A stretch of DNA of 64,000 nt from Georgenia_B sunbinii (GTDB taxonomy: Bacteria > Actinomycetota > Actinomycetes > Actinomycetales > Actinomycetaceae). A model generated the notes under the pieces. It saw only the letters and a list, made by a program, of their open reading frames with translations, searched no databases and was not told the origin of the DNA. Where the stretch lies: the NCBI RefSeq assembly GCF_036421855.1, contig NZ_JAZGOK010000006.1. The stretch is one strand, 5' to 3'. How positions within the stretch are numbered: position 1 is the stretch's first letter; every line of letters begins with the position of its first letter. This document shows positions 51,601 to 58,897 of this stretch, piece by piece. A program made the translations under genes and the position numbers.

Positions 51601-51834
51601 TGCGCCGCCGGTGGCGAGGTCGACGACCATCACCTCGGGGTGCCCGTCGCGGTGGGAGACGTAGGCGACGTGCTGCCCGTCCGGGGAGAACCGCGGCTGC
51701 GCGACCGGTGACCGGTCGGACGTCAGCCGCCAGGCGCGGCCGCCGTCGGTCGGGGCGAGCCAGACGTCGTCGTCGGCGACGAACGTCACCAGGTCGCCGT
51801 GGATGTGCGGGTAGCGCTGGTACGCAGCAGTCAT
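48610..51834 (-). CDS. Tricorn protease
   Basis: 1074 aa. The N-terminal ~640 residues form the two beta-propellers (WD40/YWTD-like blades, e.g. AQPRFSPDGQHVAYVSHRDG and HLGFSPDGRYLLWSQPTG). A C1 domain, a PDZ domain (GVDAQPGDLVVAVDGVPV) and an S41-type C2 domain follow. The catalytic Ser is in ANEFSGSDGDIINAA (Ser963, matching tricorn Ser965). Tricorn forms a large cytoplasmic hexamer that processes proteasome-like peptides into short fragments; it suggests the host has a peptide-degradation pathway downstream of ClpP or proteasome. No signal peptide. Confidence 0.93.
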   Translation of the reverse strand: MTAAYQRYPHIHGDLVTFVADDDVWLAPTDGGRAWRLTSDRSPVAQPRFSPDGQHVAYVSHRDGHPEVMVVDLATGGARRLTWWGAGRTLVLGWTADGRVLAASHAGEANLRHLVVKAVALDGAVERLDLGPASGAAVADDGTVALSTPGSRVPAHWKRYRGGTAARLWLRTDGAWRQLLADEPAGLVDPMWLGSRLAFVSDRAARFPDRAAEQANLWLWDSPGDGEPRQVTRQTAVEGYVRDATTDGRRVVWHSRGRLWILDDVDSAARPLDVSVPAGAPSSFAAKPTENLDHLVPDHGGDASLVGWRGNAFWLSHREGPARALVADSAVRVREPALLGRTGDAVLVTDAAGEDALEIHSLTAGTEPRRLAAGALGRVLHLASDPAGTRVATISHDGAIRLLDLEAEQVTELGTSTEGEAQHLGFSPDGRYLLWSQPTGLEGELHQLRMVDLTAGDATPVALTSGKYHDHSPAFSADGKFVVFLSDRTFDPSYDNQEFALSFSGSTRPWLIPISAREPAPFGPSADGWRISKPTDPPAGKDDAATSQVTCPDLDADGAEERIVPFPVPSGDYRDLRAAAGGVLWVRKAGETGELGSRRAGVVGEPATDSLEHWSFAERKITTVAEKVDSYAVSGDGQRVVLRHKDAVTVQPADQQPPKDDDGAVVTVDLARLRFDVDPAAEWRQMFDENHRIMRDHFWRADMDGVDWDAVGERWRPVVDRLRTHDDLEDLLWEVGGELNTSHAYVMPSGPAGDEQRRLGLLGADLLPAEAGWRIERILPGESSDPDARSPLRAAGVDAQPGDLVVAVDGVPVDRAFGPARHLAGTADKPVELTLRRGGEDRRVVVVPLTSEETLRYQDWVRSRREYVHEHGHGRLGYLHIPDMIATGWAQLHRDLRHASRAEGLIVDVRYNRGGHTSQLVLSRLVARVLGWATARHYDSAIPYPTQARRGPVVLVANEFSGSDGDIINAAAQEVGLGPVVGVRTWGGVVGIDSRFSLVDGTTVTQPRYAFAFPGKGFGVENHGVEPDIEVACSPADFFASEDKQLDRAIAEAFDLLVRTPAAQPPGLPEPKVR

Positions 51835-51840
51835 GTCGCC

Positions 51841-51870
51841 AACGTAACGGCCCCGGGTGGCCCGGGTCAC
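51841..51870 (-). promoter_or_regulatory. Probable promoter of the tricorn protease gene
   Basis: On the minus strand GTGACC (51870-51865), 18-bp spacer, TACGTT (51846-51841), then 6 nt to the ATG at 51834. A leaderless transcript is likely. Confidence 0.45.
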
Positions 51871-51896
51871 GGGGATACCCGGCCAGCCGGGAGAGG

Positions 51897-52274
51897 TCAG
51901 TACGGGGCAGCCAACCCGCGGAACATCGGGAAGTGCTTGACGTTTCGGGTGAGCAACCGGGCGTCGGTGGCGATCGCGGTCGCGGCGATGACAAGGTCGG
52001 CCGAGTCGATGCCACGATGGCTGGGCAGCCATCGCCGGCCCAGCTCACCGGCGATGTCGGCGACTCGCTCGTCCAGCGGATGCCAGGCGAAGGCGCCGAA
52101 CAGCGCCCGGGTGGCGTCCGACTCCTGGGGGCGCATCCCGGCGAGCACCTCCACCCTCGTCACCTCGCTCGCGTGCAGCACACCGCTCGCGCGCGCGTCG
52201 CGCAGGGCGGCGGCTGCTGCCCGCTCCCCGCGGAGCACGTCGATGAGGATCGAGGTGTCGACGAGGACGGTCAT
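51897..52274 (-). CDS. vapC: PIN-domain (VapC) toxin
   Basis: 125 aa. PIN-domain acidic residues: Asp in VLVDTSILIDVL, Glu in VTRVEVLAGM, Asp in HRGIDSADLVIAATA and a further Asp in TDARLLTRNVKHF. It is the toxin of a complete VapBC pair: the ATG 52274 overlaps the antitoxin stop by ATGA. VapC toxins cut tRNA or rRNA. Gene is on the opposite strand of the DUF6777/VapBC remnant and unrelated to it. Confidence 0.92.
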   Translation of the reverse strand: MTVLVDTSILIDVLRGERAAAAALRDARASGVLHASEVTRVEVLAGMRPQESDATRALFGAFAWHPLDERVADIAGELGRRWLPSHRGIDSADLVIAATAIATDARLLTRNVKHFPMFRGLAAPY

Positions 52275-52528
52275 CGCGCGGCCGCGTCGTCCAGTCGCGC
52301 ACCGGAGCGCAGGTGCTCCACGTACGCCTGGCCGTCGACGTCGGGCAGGTCCCAAGCGCCCACCGCGGCATCGATCGCCCGCAGGTCGACCTCGGCATCA
52401 CGCCGCGGGCCGTAGGTCTGGGCCACGGCATCGCGGATGAGAGCGGAGATCGACCGACCCGTTCGCGCCGCCTCTGCGTCGAGCAGCCGCCGCTCCTCGA
52501 CCGTCAGCGAGATCTGCGTCCGAAGCAT
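52271..52528 (-). CDS. vapB: VapB-type ribbon-helix-helix antitoxin
   Basis: 85 aa. N-terminal RHH domain: LRTQISLTVEERRLLDAEAA then RTGRSISALIRDAVAQTYG. The remaining acidic/hydrophobic tail (AIDAAVGAWDLPDVDGQAYV) would bind VapC. The ATG at 52528 abuts an operator-like inverted repeat (52528-52545) with the -10 box in its centre. Confidence 0.9.
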   Translation of the reverse strand: MLRTQISLTVEERRLLDAEAARTGRSISALIRDAVAQTYGPRRDAEVDLRAIDAAVGAWDLPDVDGQAYVEHLRSGARLDDAAAR

Positions 52529-52545
52529 GATGTAAGCCTACATCA
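52528..52545 (-). promoter_or_regulatory. Operator/promoter of vapBC
   Basis: Perfect inverted repeat TGATGTA-AGCC-TACATCA. On the minus strand TAGGCT (52538-52533, a -10 box) is in the middle, 4-6 nt before the vapB ATG, so a leaderless mRNA whose start lies inside the operator. The stop of the DUF2332 gene (52543) falls in the same repeat. Confidence 0.65.
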
Positions 52546-53526
52546 CAAGATCGCGCTCAACGCGGCCACCGAGCGCCCGTGCGGGTCGGTCAGCGCCCGC
52601 GGCACGCCGTCGACGGCAAGCAGGAACCTGCCGTCCCTGCGGCTCGCCTCCCGGGCGAGACCGGGCAGCACCGCCGGGCCCTCGTTGCTGATCCAGTGCC
52701 CGGGCAGGCCCGGGGCCAGCTCGACGAACCGCTCGCGCGCGTCGGCCTCGACGTAGGCGAGGACCGCGCTGTGGAAGACGACGAGCGTGGCGTCCGTCGG
52801 CACCTCCTGCGCGAGCGCGGGCAATGCCTCGAGAAGGTCGCCGGCGATCACGCGGGGCGGTTCCCGGCGGGCCACCCCGAGCGCGGCACTGAGTCGCCGG
52901 CGCCGATCCTCCTGGCCCGGCCACACGAGCGTCTCCAGCCAGGCGCAGGCGTCGTCGTCGGTGACGTCTACGGGGTTCAGGTCGAGCCCTGCCCGCCACA
53001 CGACCTCGGGCATGGCCCGCGGCGGGGCGATCCCCTCGCCGAGGTGGCAGTCGATCACCACGTCGGACGGGCCGGCGGCGGGGTCGAGCGAGGTGCCGTC
53101 GTCGTACCGGTAGGAGTAGCGGTCCGGCAGCAGGCAGAGCCCCGCCGAGGCGCCGACCTCGATCAGGGCGAGCGGCTGCGGCAGCTCGGCGAGGAAGGGC
53201 AGCAGGACGGCGCACCGCGCGGCCTCGTTGGTCTGGGTGGCCCGGCTCAGCACGGTGCCCTGCACGTCCTGCCAGCGGTCGAGCAGGGTGGTGCGCAACA
53301 AGTCGTAGCTGTCCCGGGCGCCGTGCCACCGGGCCGCGGCGAACACCAGGTTCGGCTGTCGCTTGGCCCGCGGCAGCGTCTCGAGCTGGGCCAGCACGGC
53401 GTCGTCGTCGGCGAGGCGTCGCGCCCAGTCCTCGTAGACCGGCGAGACGCCGCAGGCCTCCCGCTCGGCGAAGATCCGGTAGCCGTCGGCGATCGGCCGC
53501 TGTCCCAGGTGGATGGTCGGGTCCAT
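52543..53526 (-). CDS. DUF2332 family protein
   Basis: 327 aa from ATG 53526 (MDPTIHLGQRP). Conserved segments: YEDWARRLADDDAVLAQLET then LPRAKRQPNLVFAAARWHGA, LIEVGASAGLCLLPDRYSYR and VVFHSAVLAYV. The GASAGLCL stretch resembles an SAM-methyltransferase glycine loop, and methyltransferase-like function has been proposed for the group, but not shown. It is directly upstream of vapBC on the same strand and ends inside their operator. Confidence 0.88.
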   Translation of the reverse strand: MDPTIHLGQRPIADGYRIFAEREACGVSPVYEDWARRLADDDAVLAQLETLPRAKRQPNLVFAAARWHGARDSYDLLRTTLLDRWQDVQGTVLSRATQTNEAARCAVLLPFLAELPQPLALIEVGASAGLCLLPDRYSYRYDDGTSLDPAAGPSDVVIDCHLGEGIAPPRAMPEVVWRAGLDLNPVDVTDDDACAWLETLVWPGQEDRRRRLSAALGVARREPPRVIAGDLLEALPALAQEVPTDATLVVFHSAVLAYVEADARERFVELAPGLPGHWISNEGPAVLPGLAREASRRDGRFLLAVDGVPRALTDPHGRSVAALSAIL

Positions 53527-53637
53527 CGGCCCATCCTGGCGCATTGCGGGTGACGGTCCTCGGCGGCTGCTGCCCTCGCCGTCTCCGCTCTGGGCGAAAC
53601 GTCTGCTCCGCCGTCGGGCCCCGTTCTAGATTGAGGC

Positions 53638-54006
53638 ATGGCCGACACCGTCGTACCGCTCCGTTCCGTGCCCGCCGCCCCGCGAGGCGAGCCGCGTCCC
53701 GCCAGGTCCGCCCGGGAGCCGCTGTGGCGGCACATGGTCGGTGACGAGCTGCGCCAGGCGCGCCACGAGCGTGGCGAGACGCTGGGCGAGACCGCGCGGC
53801 GGGCCGGGGTGTCGCCGCAGTACCTCTCGGAGATGGAGCGCGGCGTCAAGGAGCCGTCGAGCGAGATGATCGCCGCCGTCGCCGGCGCGCTGGACCTCAC
53901 CCTGCTGGACCTGACCGCGGCGGTGACCGAGGGGCTGCGGACGGTGCTGCCCGGCCGGCTGGCCGGCGGCCCCACCTGCCGCGCGACGTTCACGCTCGCC
54001 GCGTAG
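53638..54006 (+). CDS. PopR/ClgR-like XRE family regulator with Leu-Ala-Ala C-terminus
   Basis: 122 aa. A basic N-terminal ~30 residues are followed by an XRE helix-turn-helix: VGDELRQARHERGETLGETA, RRAGVSPQYLSEMERGVKEP and SSEMIAAVAGALDLTLLDLT. The GxSPxYLSExERGxKEPSSE pattern is that of ClgR/PopR, activators of clp genes in actinobacteria. The protein ends TFTLAA; a C-terminal Ala-Ala is the ClpP-recognition tail reported for Streptomyces PopR and resembles the SsrA tag. It is convergent with the clpP pair, which has a PopR-box-like site upstream. So a feedback loop (protease degrades its own activator) is plausible. Confidence 0.8.
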   Translation: MADTVVPLRSVPAAPRGEPRPARSAREPLWRHMVGDELRQARHERGETLGETARRAGVSPQYLSEMERGVKEPSSEMIAAVAGALDLTLLDLTAAVTEGLRTVLPGRLAGGPTCRATFTLAA

Positions 54007-54025
54007 CGACCGCCGCCGGGCACCG

Positions 54026-54613
54026 TCAGCGCTGGTCGATCACCTGGTCGAGCAGACCGTAGTCGCGGGCAGTGGTCGCGGTGAACACGCGGTCGTGGTC
54101 GGTGTCGGCCCGCAGCGTCGCCACGCTCTGCCCGGTGTGGCGGGACAGGATCGCCTCGATGTCGCCGCGGATCCGGACCACCTCGTCGGCCTGCAGGATG
54201 AGGTCGGGGATCGAGCCCCGGCCCTGCGCGGCCGGCTGGTGGAGGATGACCCGCGCGTGCGGCAGCGCGACCCGCTTGCCCGCCGCCCCGGCGGCCAGCA
54301 GCACCGCGCCGACGGCGACCGCCTGGCCCACACAGCTGGTCGCCACCTGCGGGCGGATGTAGCGCATCGTGTCGTAGATGCCCAGCATCGCGCTCGGGTC
54401 GCCGCCCTCGCAGTTGATGTACAGCTGGATGTCGGCGTCGGGGTTGTCCGCCTCGAGGTGCAGCAGCTGGGCGATGAGGGCGTTGGCGACGCCGGCGTCG
54501 ATCGCGGTGCCCAGGTAGATGATCCGCTCGGTGAGCAGCTGGGAGTAGACGTCCATGACCCGCTCGCCGCGCGGGTGCTGGGCGATGACGTTCGGGATCG
54601 TATAGCTGCTCAT
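54026..54613 (-). CDS. ClpP-family subunit lacking the catalytic serine (ClpR-like)
   Basis: 195 aa ClpP fold (LLTERIIYLGTAIDAGVANA; LYINCEGGDPSAMLGIYDTM). In ClpP the nucleophile is the Ser of GQAASMGA; here it reads GQAVAVGA with Ala100 at that place. His125 (VILHQP) and Asp174 (TDHDRVF) are present, as are the handle helix and the oligomerisation segments. So this subunit should be inactive alone, as cyanobacterial and plastid ClpR, and should assemble with the catalytic partner encoded upstream. ATG 54613 overlaps the stop of that gene by four bases. It lies at a distance from any clpX. Confidence 0.9.
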   Translation of the reverse strand: MSSYTIPNVIAQHPRGERVMDVYSQLLTERIIYLGTAIDAGVANALIAQLLHLEADNPDADIQLYINCEGGDPSAMLGIYDTMRYIRPQVATSCVGQAVAVGAVLLAAGAAGKRVALPHARVILHQPAAQGRGSIPDLILQADEVVRIRGDIEAILSRHTGQSVATLRADTDHDRVFTATTARDYGLLDQVIDQR

Positions 54614-55239
54614 CGTGCTCCCCTCCCGGCCGCGGCGCCGAAGCCCGCAGGCTCGCGGCCGTGCGGGGCGACGTCGTCGAAGTCGGCGACGATCGTGTCG
54701 ATGAAGCCGTAGTCCAGTGCCTGCCGGGCGGTGAACCAGCGGTCGTGCAGGGAGTCCTCGAAGACCCGCTCGGCCGGCTGGCCGGTGTCGGCGGCGATGA
54801 GTCCCAGCACGGTGTCGCGGGTCTGGCGCAGGTCACCGGCCTGCAGCTCGATGTCCACGGCGCTGCCGCCGATGCCCGCCGAGCCCTGGTGCATGAGGAT
54901 CCGCGAGTGCGGCAGCGCGCGCCGCTTGCCCGGTGTCCCCGCGGAGAGCAGGAACTGGCCGGCGCTGCACGCGATCCCCAGCGCGAGGGTCGCGACGTCG
55001 CACGGCACCAGCCGCATGACGTCACGGATGGCGAGCATCGCGGGCACCGAGCCGCCCGGCGAGTGGATCCACAGCGCCACGTCGCGCGACGGGTCCTGGG
55101 CGGCCAGCGAGATGAGCTGGGTGGCCAGCAGGGTGCCGTTGTCGTCGTCCAGCACGCCGTCGAGCACGAGCACGCGCTCCTCGTAGAGCCGGTGCCGGGC
55201 TTGCCGGTCGAACAGTGGGGGCTTGTCGGTGTCGGTCAT
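54610..55239 (-). CDS. clpP: ATP-dependent Clp protease proteolytic subunit (catalytic member of second pair)
   Basis: 209 aa from ATG 55239. Catalytic triad Ser92 (LALGIACSAGQF), His117 (RILMHQGS) and Asp166 (LHDRWF) is complete, although the serine box is unusual (ACSAG versus AASMG). The ring-contact segment IHSPGGSVPAMLAIRDVM is normal. It is not beside tig or clpX, where the primary clpP1-clpP2 usually sits, so it belongs to a second Clp protease set like Streptomyces clpP3-clpP4. The first gene of a two-gene operon. Confidence 0.92.
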   Translation of the reverse strand: MTDTDKPPLFDRQARHRLYEERVLVLDGVLDDDNGTLLATQLISLAAQDPSRDVALWIHSPGGSVPAMLAIRDVMRLVPCDVATLALGIACSAGQFLLSAGTPGKRRALPHSRILMHQGSAGIGGSAVDIELQAGDLRQTRDTVLGLIAADTGQPAERVFEDSLHDRWFTARQALDYGFIDTIVADFDDVAPHGREPAGFGAAAGRGAR

Positions 55240-55289
55240 GGCACCAGCGTGCTCCGCCCGCGCGGTGGTTGGGCGTCCGTGCTGCTGTG

Positions 55290-55310
55290 GGCAGATCTGC
55301 TCTTGGCAGC
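55290..55310 (-). promoter_or_regulatory. PopR-box-like inverted repeat upstream of the clpP pair
   Basis: TCTGCT-CTT-GGCAGC (55296-55310) matches the published Streptomyces PopR site TCTGCC-3N-GGCAGA at 10 of 12 positions. It overlaps a second palindrome GCAGATCTGC (55291-55300). It lies 57-72 nt upstream of the first clpP start. Confidence 0.55.
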
Positions 55311-55438
55311 GCGGGACGGGCGGGGTCTGACCGCGCTGAGCGGCGGTCGCTACCGCTGACGAGCCGTCGGCGGGCACAATCGGGTGACGCGCCGGTCCGG
55401 TCCAGGGCCGAGCGCTCACCGACCTGACGGAGACCACC

Positions 55439-56074
55439 ATGACCGACGTCGTCGTGGGCGTGCTCGCCCTCGTGATCGGCATGCTGCTGTGCTTCCGCGG
55501 CCGCGGCGCGATGCGGGTGCTGCTCGCGTTGTGGGGTGCGTTCGTCGGGTTCGGGCTCGGTGCGGTGCTCGTCGTCGCCCTCACCGACCAGGGGTACCTG
55601 GCCACCGCCCTCGGCTGGGTCGCCGCGATCGTCCTCGCGCTGGTGTTCGCGGCACTCGCCTACCTGTTCTTCGCGGTCGCCGTCGTCCTCGGGTTCGCCT
55701 CGATGGGGTTCGTGCTCGGCCAGACCCTCGCCGCCGCGCTGGGCGCATCGGAGCCGTGGCTGCTCACCGGCGTCGGGGTGGCCGGTGGCGTCGTGCTCGG
55801 CCTCCTCGCCGTCGCCACCAACCTGCCCGAGCTGGTCCTCGTCGTGGTCAGTGCCCTCACCGGGGCCGGCGTGGCGGTCGGCGGGCTCCTGCTGCTGCTC
55901 GATGCCCTGGACCTCGACGCCCTGGCGCAGACACCGCTGCGCATCGCCGACCAGCCGGTCTGGTACGTCGGTCAGCTGGTGCTCGCCGTCGTCGGGATCG
56001 TGGTCCAGCTGAGCGCCGCGCGCCGTCGCCGGCTGAGCACGGTCCGCGACTCCTGGGCGGCGGCTGGGCGGTAG
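55439..56074 (+). CDS. DUF4203-like multi-pass membrane protein
   Basis: 211 aa with about seven hydrophobic helices (VVVGVLALVIGMLLCF; LLALWGAFVGFGLGAVLVVA; AAIVLALVFAALAYLFFAVA; WLLTGVGVAGGVVLGLLAVA; ELVLVVVSALTGAGVAVGGL; VGQLVLAVVGIVVQL). The Gly-rich helices and FRGRGAMR loop resemble DUF4203/TMEM198-like proteins. Function unknown. ACGGAG precedes the ATG by 6 nt. It is divergent from the clpP operon. Confidence 0.7.
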   Translation: MTDVVVGVLALVIGMLLCFRGRGAMRVLLALWGAFVGFGLGAVLVVALTDQGYLATALGWVAAIVLALVFAALAYLFFAVAVVLGFASMGFVLGQTLAAALGASEPWLLTGVGVAGGVVLGLLAVATNLPELVLVVVSALTGAGVAVGGLLLLLDALDLDALAQTPLRIADQPVWYVGQLVLAVVGIVVQLSAARRRRLSTVRDSWAAAGR

Positions 56075-56103
56075 GGCCGGCGGCGATCGGAGGGCCTGCT
56101 CCG

Positions 56104-56637
56104 TCAGTGGCGACGGTGACTGAGGTACGGCGAGAGCAGATGCTCGACCACGTCCAGCGCCCTGGGCACCGACCGTTGGTTCACCAGACCCTCCAGGGCA
56201 TGGGCGGTGACCTCCGCCCGGTCCGGGAACCACACGACCTGGATCACCGCCGAGTTCATGTTCCACCAGCCCGTTCCGACCAGACCGACCAGAACGCCCT
56301 GCACCTGTCCGCCGGCCCGCGCCTCCGACACGAGGGCAGGGGCGAGTCCGCGGTGCATCGTGGCGTGGGCGTGCCGGGTGTAGGGAACCGGGAGGGTGCG
56401 GCTCTGGCCCATGACTCGGGTGAACAGCTTGGCCCCGAGACGCCCGCCGGCTCTCCCGCCCGACGAGCCCCCAACGGCTCCCGGTAGCGCACCGCCGCCG
56501 CCGATCGAGCCACCGATCGCGCCGCCGATCGACCCGCCGCGCGCACCGGCGTCGCCGTTGCGCGCGATAAGGATGGTGCGCACCTCCTCGGCGGGCAGCA
56601 CTGGGGAAGGATGGTGTCGGCTCGGCTGGCTCTCCAT
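56104..56637 (-). CDS. Protein of unknown function with Gly-rich linker
   Basis: 177 aa from ATG 56637 (MESQPSRHHPSPV; upstream in-frame ATG would add 17 residues). A Gly/Ser-rich linker (GGSIGGAIGGSIGGGGALPG) precedes a C-terminal domain (about 70-177: FTRVMGQSRTLPVPYTRHAH, GWWNMNSAVIQVVWFPDRAE, RALDVVEHLLSPYLSHRR). No membrane helix or known motif recognised. Could be a heat-shock- or envelope-related small protein; not assigned. Confidence 0.5.
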   Translation of the reverse strand: MESQPSRHHPSPVLPAEEVRTILIARNGDAGARGGSIGGAIGGSIGGGGALPGAVGGSSGGRAGGRLGAKLFTRVMGQSRTLPVPYTRHAHATMHRGLAPALVSEARAGGQVQGVLVGLVGTGWWNMNSAVIQVVWFPDRAEVTAHALEGLVNQRSVPRALDVVEHLLSPYLSHRRH

Positions 56638-56742
56638 AGGGCACGAGTGTTTCCGGATGTCGCGGCCTGAGGCAATTCGTGCGGTCACGCGCGTGCCCTT
56701 GAAGCCCGGCGGTTTGTCAGTGGTCGGTGGGACAGTTCGGCC

Positions 56743-57732
56743 ATGAACATCAACCGTGTTGCTGCTGCCCTTGGGGCAAGTGTCCTGCTGCTCACCGCCT
56801 GCGGAGGCGGTAGTGGTGGGAGTGAGGACGTGGCGACTCCCCCGGCGTCAATCGGCGCCGACGTCGTACAAGAGGAACCGACAGCTGAACCCACCACCGA
56901 GGAACCGACCCATGACCCGCTGGCCGTCTGTGCGGCATTGTTCGACGGTGGGGCCACCTCCGTCATTGATCGCATCCCGGAACTGCTGATCGACCTTCCG
57001 GAAGAGCTCGACAGCGAGCTCGCGCAGCCATACCTCGTCATGGATTCAGATCTGCGGGCGGTCATCGCTATCGCGCCCGCAGATCTCGCCACGTCCATCG
57101 AGCTGCTGCGCGCACCCTTCGCCGAGATCTCCGCGGCGATGACGACCGGTGGTGAACGGATCAGCTCCGACACGAGCCAGATCACCGCTACCGTCACCCA
57201 GATTGGTGAGGAGTGCGTTGCGGCCGGCTACGACCTGCCCGAGGTCGAGGAATCGCCCTACGGCGAAGCCGTCACTTCGTCACGCGGGAATCTGGTCAAG
57301 GGGTTGGGACAGCCCAGCGGAATCACCGCCCGCAACGGCGACACCATCGTCGACTTTGCCGTCACCGAGATCGACGTCGACATCACGTGCACCTCGTCCT
57401 GGGCAGACGCCTCGTCCAACGGGCACTTCGTCGGCCTCCACTTCGAGATTCAGACCCACCCCGAGCTCGCTGACGAGGAGCTCCGCGAGTTCTGGATCAG
57501 CGAGCATGACTTCAGCGTCTGGGACGGCGATGGCAAGCGCGTCAACGATCCCGTCGGGACCAGCTACTCCTGCATGAACGACTCGGACAGGCTCCCGAGC
57601 TCGATCGGGCCGGACGAGACCGTCAGCGGCTGGATCGTCCTCGACCTGCCGGACGAGTCGGGCGCCGTGAGCTTCTCCTGGCTCGGCGTCGACTCTGGTG
57701 CGGGTTGGGAGTGGGCCTACGGGGAGGGGTAG
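56743..57732 (+). CDS. Lipoprotein of unknown function
   Basis: 329 aa. Lipobox LLTAC at residues 16-20 in a short signal peptide, followed by a Gly/Glu/Pro/Thr-rich linker (VATPPASIGADVVQEEPTAE). The C-terminal ~130 residues (FAVTEIDVDITCTSSWADAS, FWISEHDFSVWDGDGKRVND, PDETVSGWIVLDLPDESGAV) resemble DUF4352-type immunoglobulin-like domains with a Cys pair. It is an extracellular lipid-anchored protein; no partner gene adjacent. Lower GC than neighbours, which may reflect recent acquisition. Confidence 0.75.
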   Translation: MNINRVAAALGASVLLLTACGGGSGGSEDVATPPASIGADVVQEEPTAEPTTEEPTHDPLAVCAALFDGGATSVIDRIPELLIDLPEELDSELAQPYLVMDSDLRAVIAIAPADLATSIELLRAPFAEISAAMTTGGERISSDTSQITATVTQIGEECVAAGYDLPEVEESPYGEAVTSSRGNLVKGLGQPSGITARNGDTIVDFAVTEIDVDITCTSSWADASSNGHFVGLHFEIQTHPELADEELREFWISEHDFSVWDGDGKRVNDPVGTSYSCMNDSDRLPSSIGPDETVSGWIVLDLPDESGAVSFSWLGVDSGAGWEWAYGEG

Positions 57733-57742
57733 GTGTCGGCGC

Positions 57743-58891
57743 TCAGCTGCCGCGCAGCTCCGCGTTGAGGCGGGCGGCCTGGCGGGTCAGGTGGTCGCGC
57801 TCGGGCAGGCTCGGCGCCAGCCCGGCGGCCTCGGCATAGAGCCGTGCCGCAGTCACCGGGTCACCCGCCCGTTCGTGCAGGTAGGCCGACGCTGCGGTGT
57901 GACGGGGCAGCGCGGGGTCGAGCTCGGCGAGCGCGGCCAGGCCGGCGCGCGCACCATCGGCCTCGCCGACGGCGACCGCCCGGTTGAGGCGGGCCACCGG
58001 GCTGCCGGTGAGGCGCACCAGCTCGTCGAACCACTCGACGACCTGCACCCAGTCGGTCTCGGCCACCGCCGGGGCGTCGGCGTGCAGCGCGGCAATCGCC
58101 GCCTGCGCCTGGTACTCCCCCAGCCGGTCGCGGGCCAGAGCACGCTGCAGCACGGCGACGCCCTCGGTGATCAGGCGGGTGTCCCACGCGCTGCGGTCCT
58201 GCTCCGCCAGCGGTACCAGTCCGCCGTCGGGCCGGGTCCGCGCCGCCCGCCGGGCATGGTGCAGCAGCATGAGCGCCAGCAGGCCCGCGACCTCCGGCTC
58301 GTCGACGAGCGCGGCCAGCTGGCGGGTGAGCCGGATCGCCTCGGCGGCGAGGTCGACGTCGCCGGAGTAGCCCTCGTTGAAGACCAGGTAGAGCACCCGG
58401 AGCACGGTGGCGACGTCACCGGGCTGGTCGAGCCGGACGCCGGAGACGGTGCGCTTGGCGCGGCTGATGCGCTGCGCCATCGTCGCCTCCGGCACCAGGT
58501 AGGCCTGGGCGATCTGCCGGGTGGTGAGGCCGCCGACGGCGCGCAACGTGAGCGCGACGGCGGAGGCGGGGGTGAGGGCCGGGTGGGCGCACCGGAAGTA
58601 CAGCGCCAGCGTGTCGTCCCGCGCAGTGGCGTCGCCGGGTGCCGGTTCGGCGGCGACGCGCTCCTCGCGCCGACGTCGCGAGACGTCGGCGCGAGTGGCA
58701 TCGAGGAACTTGCGCCAGGCCACCGCGACCAGCCAGCCCTTGGGGTCGCGCGGCGGGCTACCGGGCCACACCCGCAGCGCCTCGACCAGGCTGTCCTGCA
58801 CCGCGTCCTCGGCCGCCGCGAAGTCAGCTCCGCGGCGGCACAGCACGCCGATGACGCTGGGCGCGAGGACCCTCAGCAGCGCCTCGTCCAC
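57743..58891 (-). CDS. ECF sigma factor with TPR-like C-terminus (ECF42 type)
   Basis: 382 aa from GTG 58891. Sigma-70 region 2 is at about 20-90 (AAEDAVQDSLVEALRVWPGS then PPRDPKGWLVAVAWRKFLDA), region 4 at about 115-175 (LTLRAVGGLTTRQIAQAYLV, PEATMAQRISRAKRTV). The remaining ~200 residues are helical, TPR-like repeats (QAAIAALHADAPAVAETDWV; LHERAGDPVTAARLYAEAAG) typical of ECF42, which has no anti-sigma and uses the C-terminal part for control. The DGPF/YCII gene lies directly upstream on the same strand (6 nt), the usual ECF42 partner. Confidence 0.93.
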   Translation of the reverse strand: MDEALLRVLAPSVIGVLCRRGADFAAAEDAVQDSLVEALRVWPGSPPRDPKGWLVAVAWRKFLDATRADVSRRRREERVAAEPAPGDATARDDTLALYFRCAHPALTPASAVALTLRAVGGLTTRQIAQAYLVPEATMAQRISRAKRTVSGVRLDQPGDVATVLRVLYLVFNEGYSGDVDLAAEAIRLTRQLAALVDEPEVAGLLALMLLHHARRAARTRPDGGLVPLAEQDRSAWDTRLITEGVAVLQRALARDRLGEYQAQAAIAALHADAPAVAETDWVQVVEWFDELVRLTGSPVARLNRAVAVGEADGARAGLAALAELDPALPRHTAASAYLHERAGDPVTAARLYAEAAGLAPSLPERDHLTRQAARLNAELRGS

Positions 58892-58897
58892 CGGGTG

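Noticed and set aside
48766..51711. 981-codon plus-strand frame antisense to the tricorn gene
   Set aside because: Low-complexity translation (Arg, Gly, Val, His), no motifs, and complete tricorn protease on the other strand.
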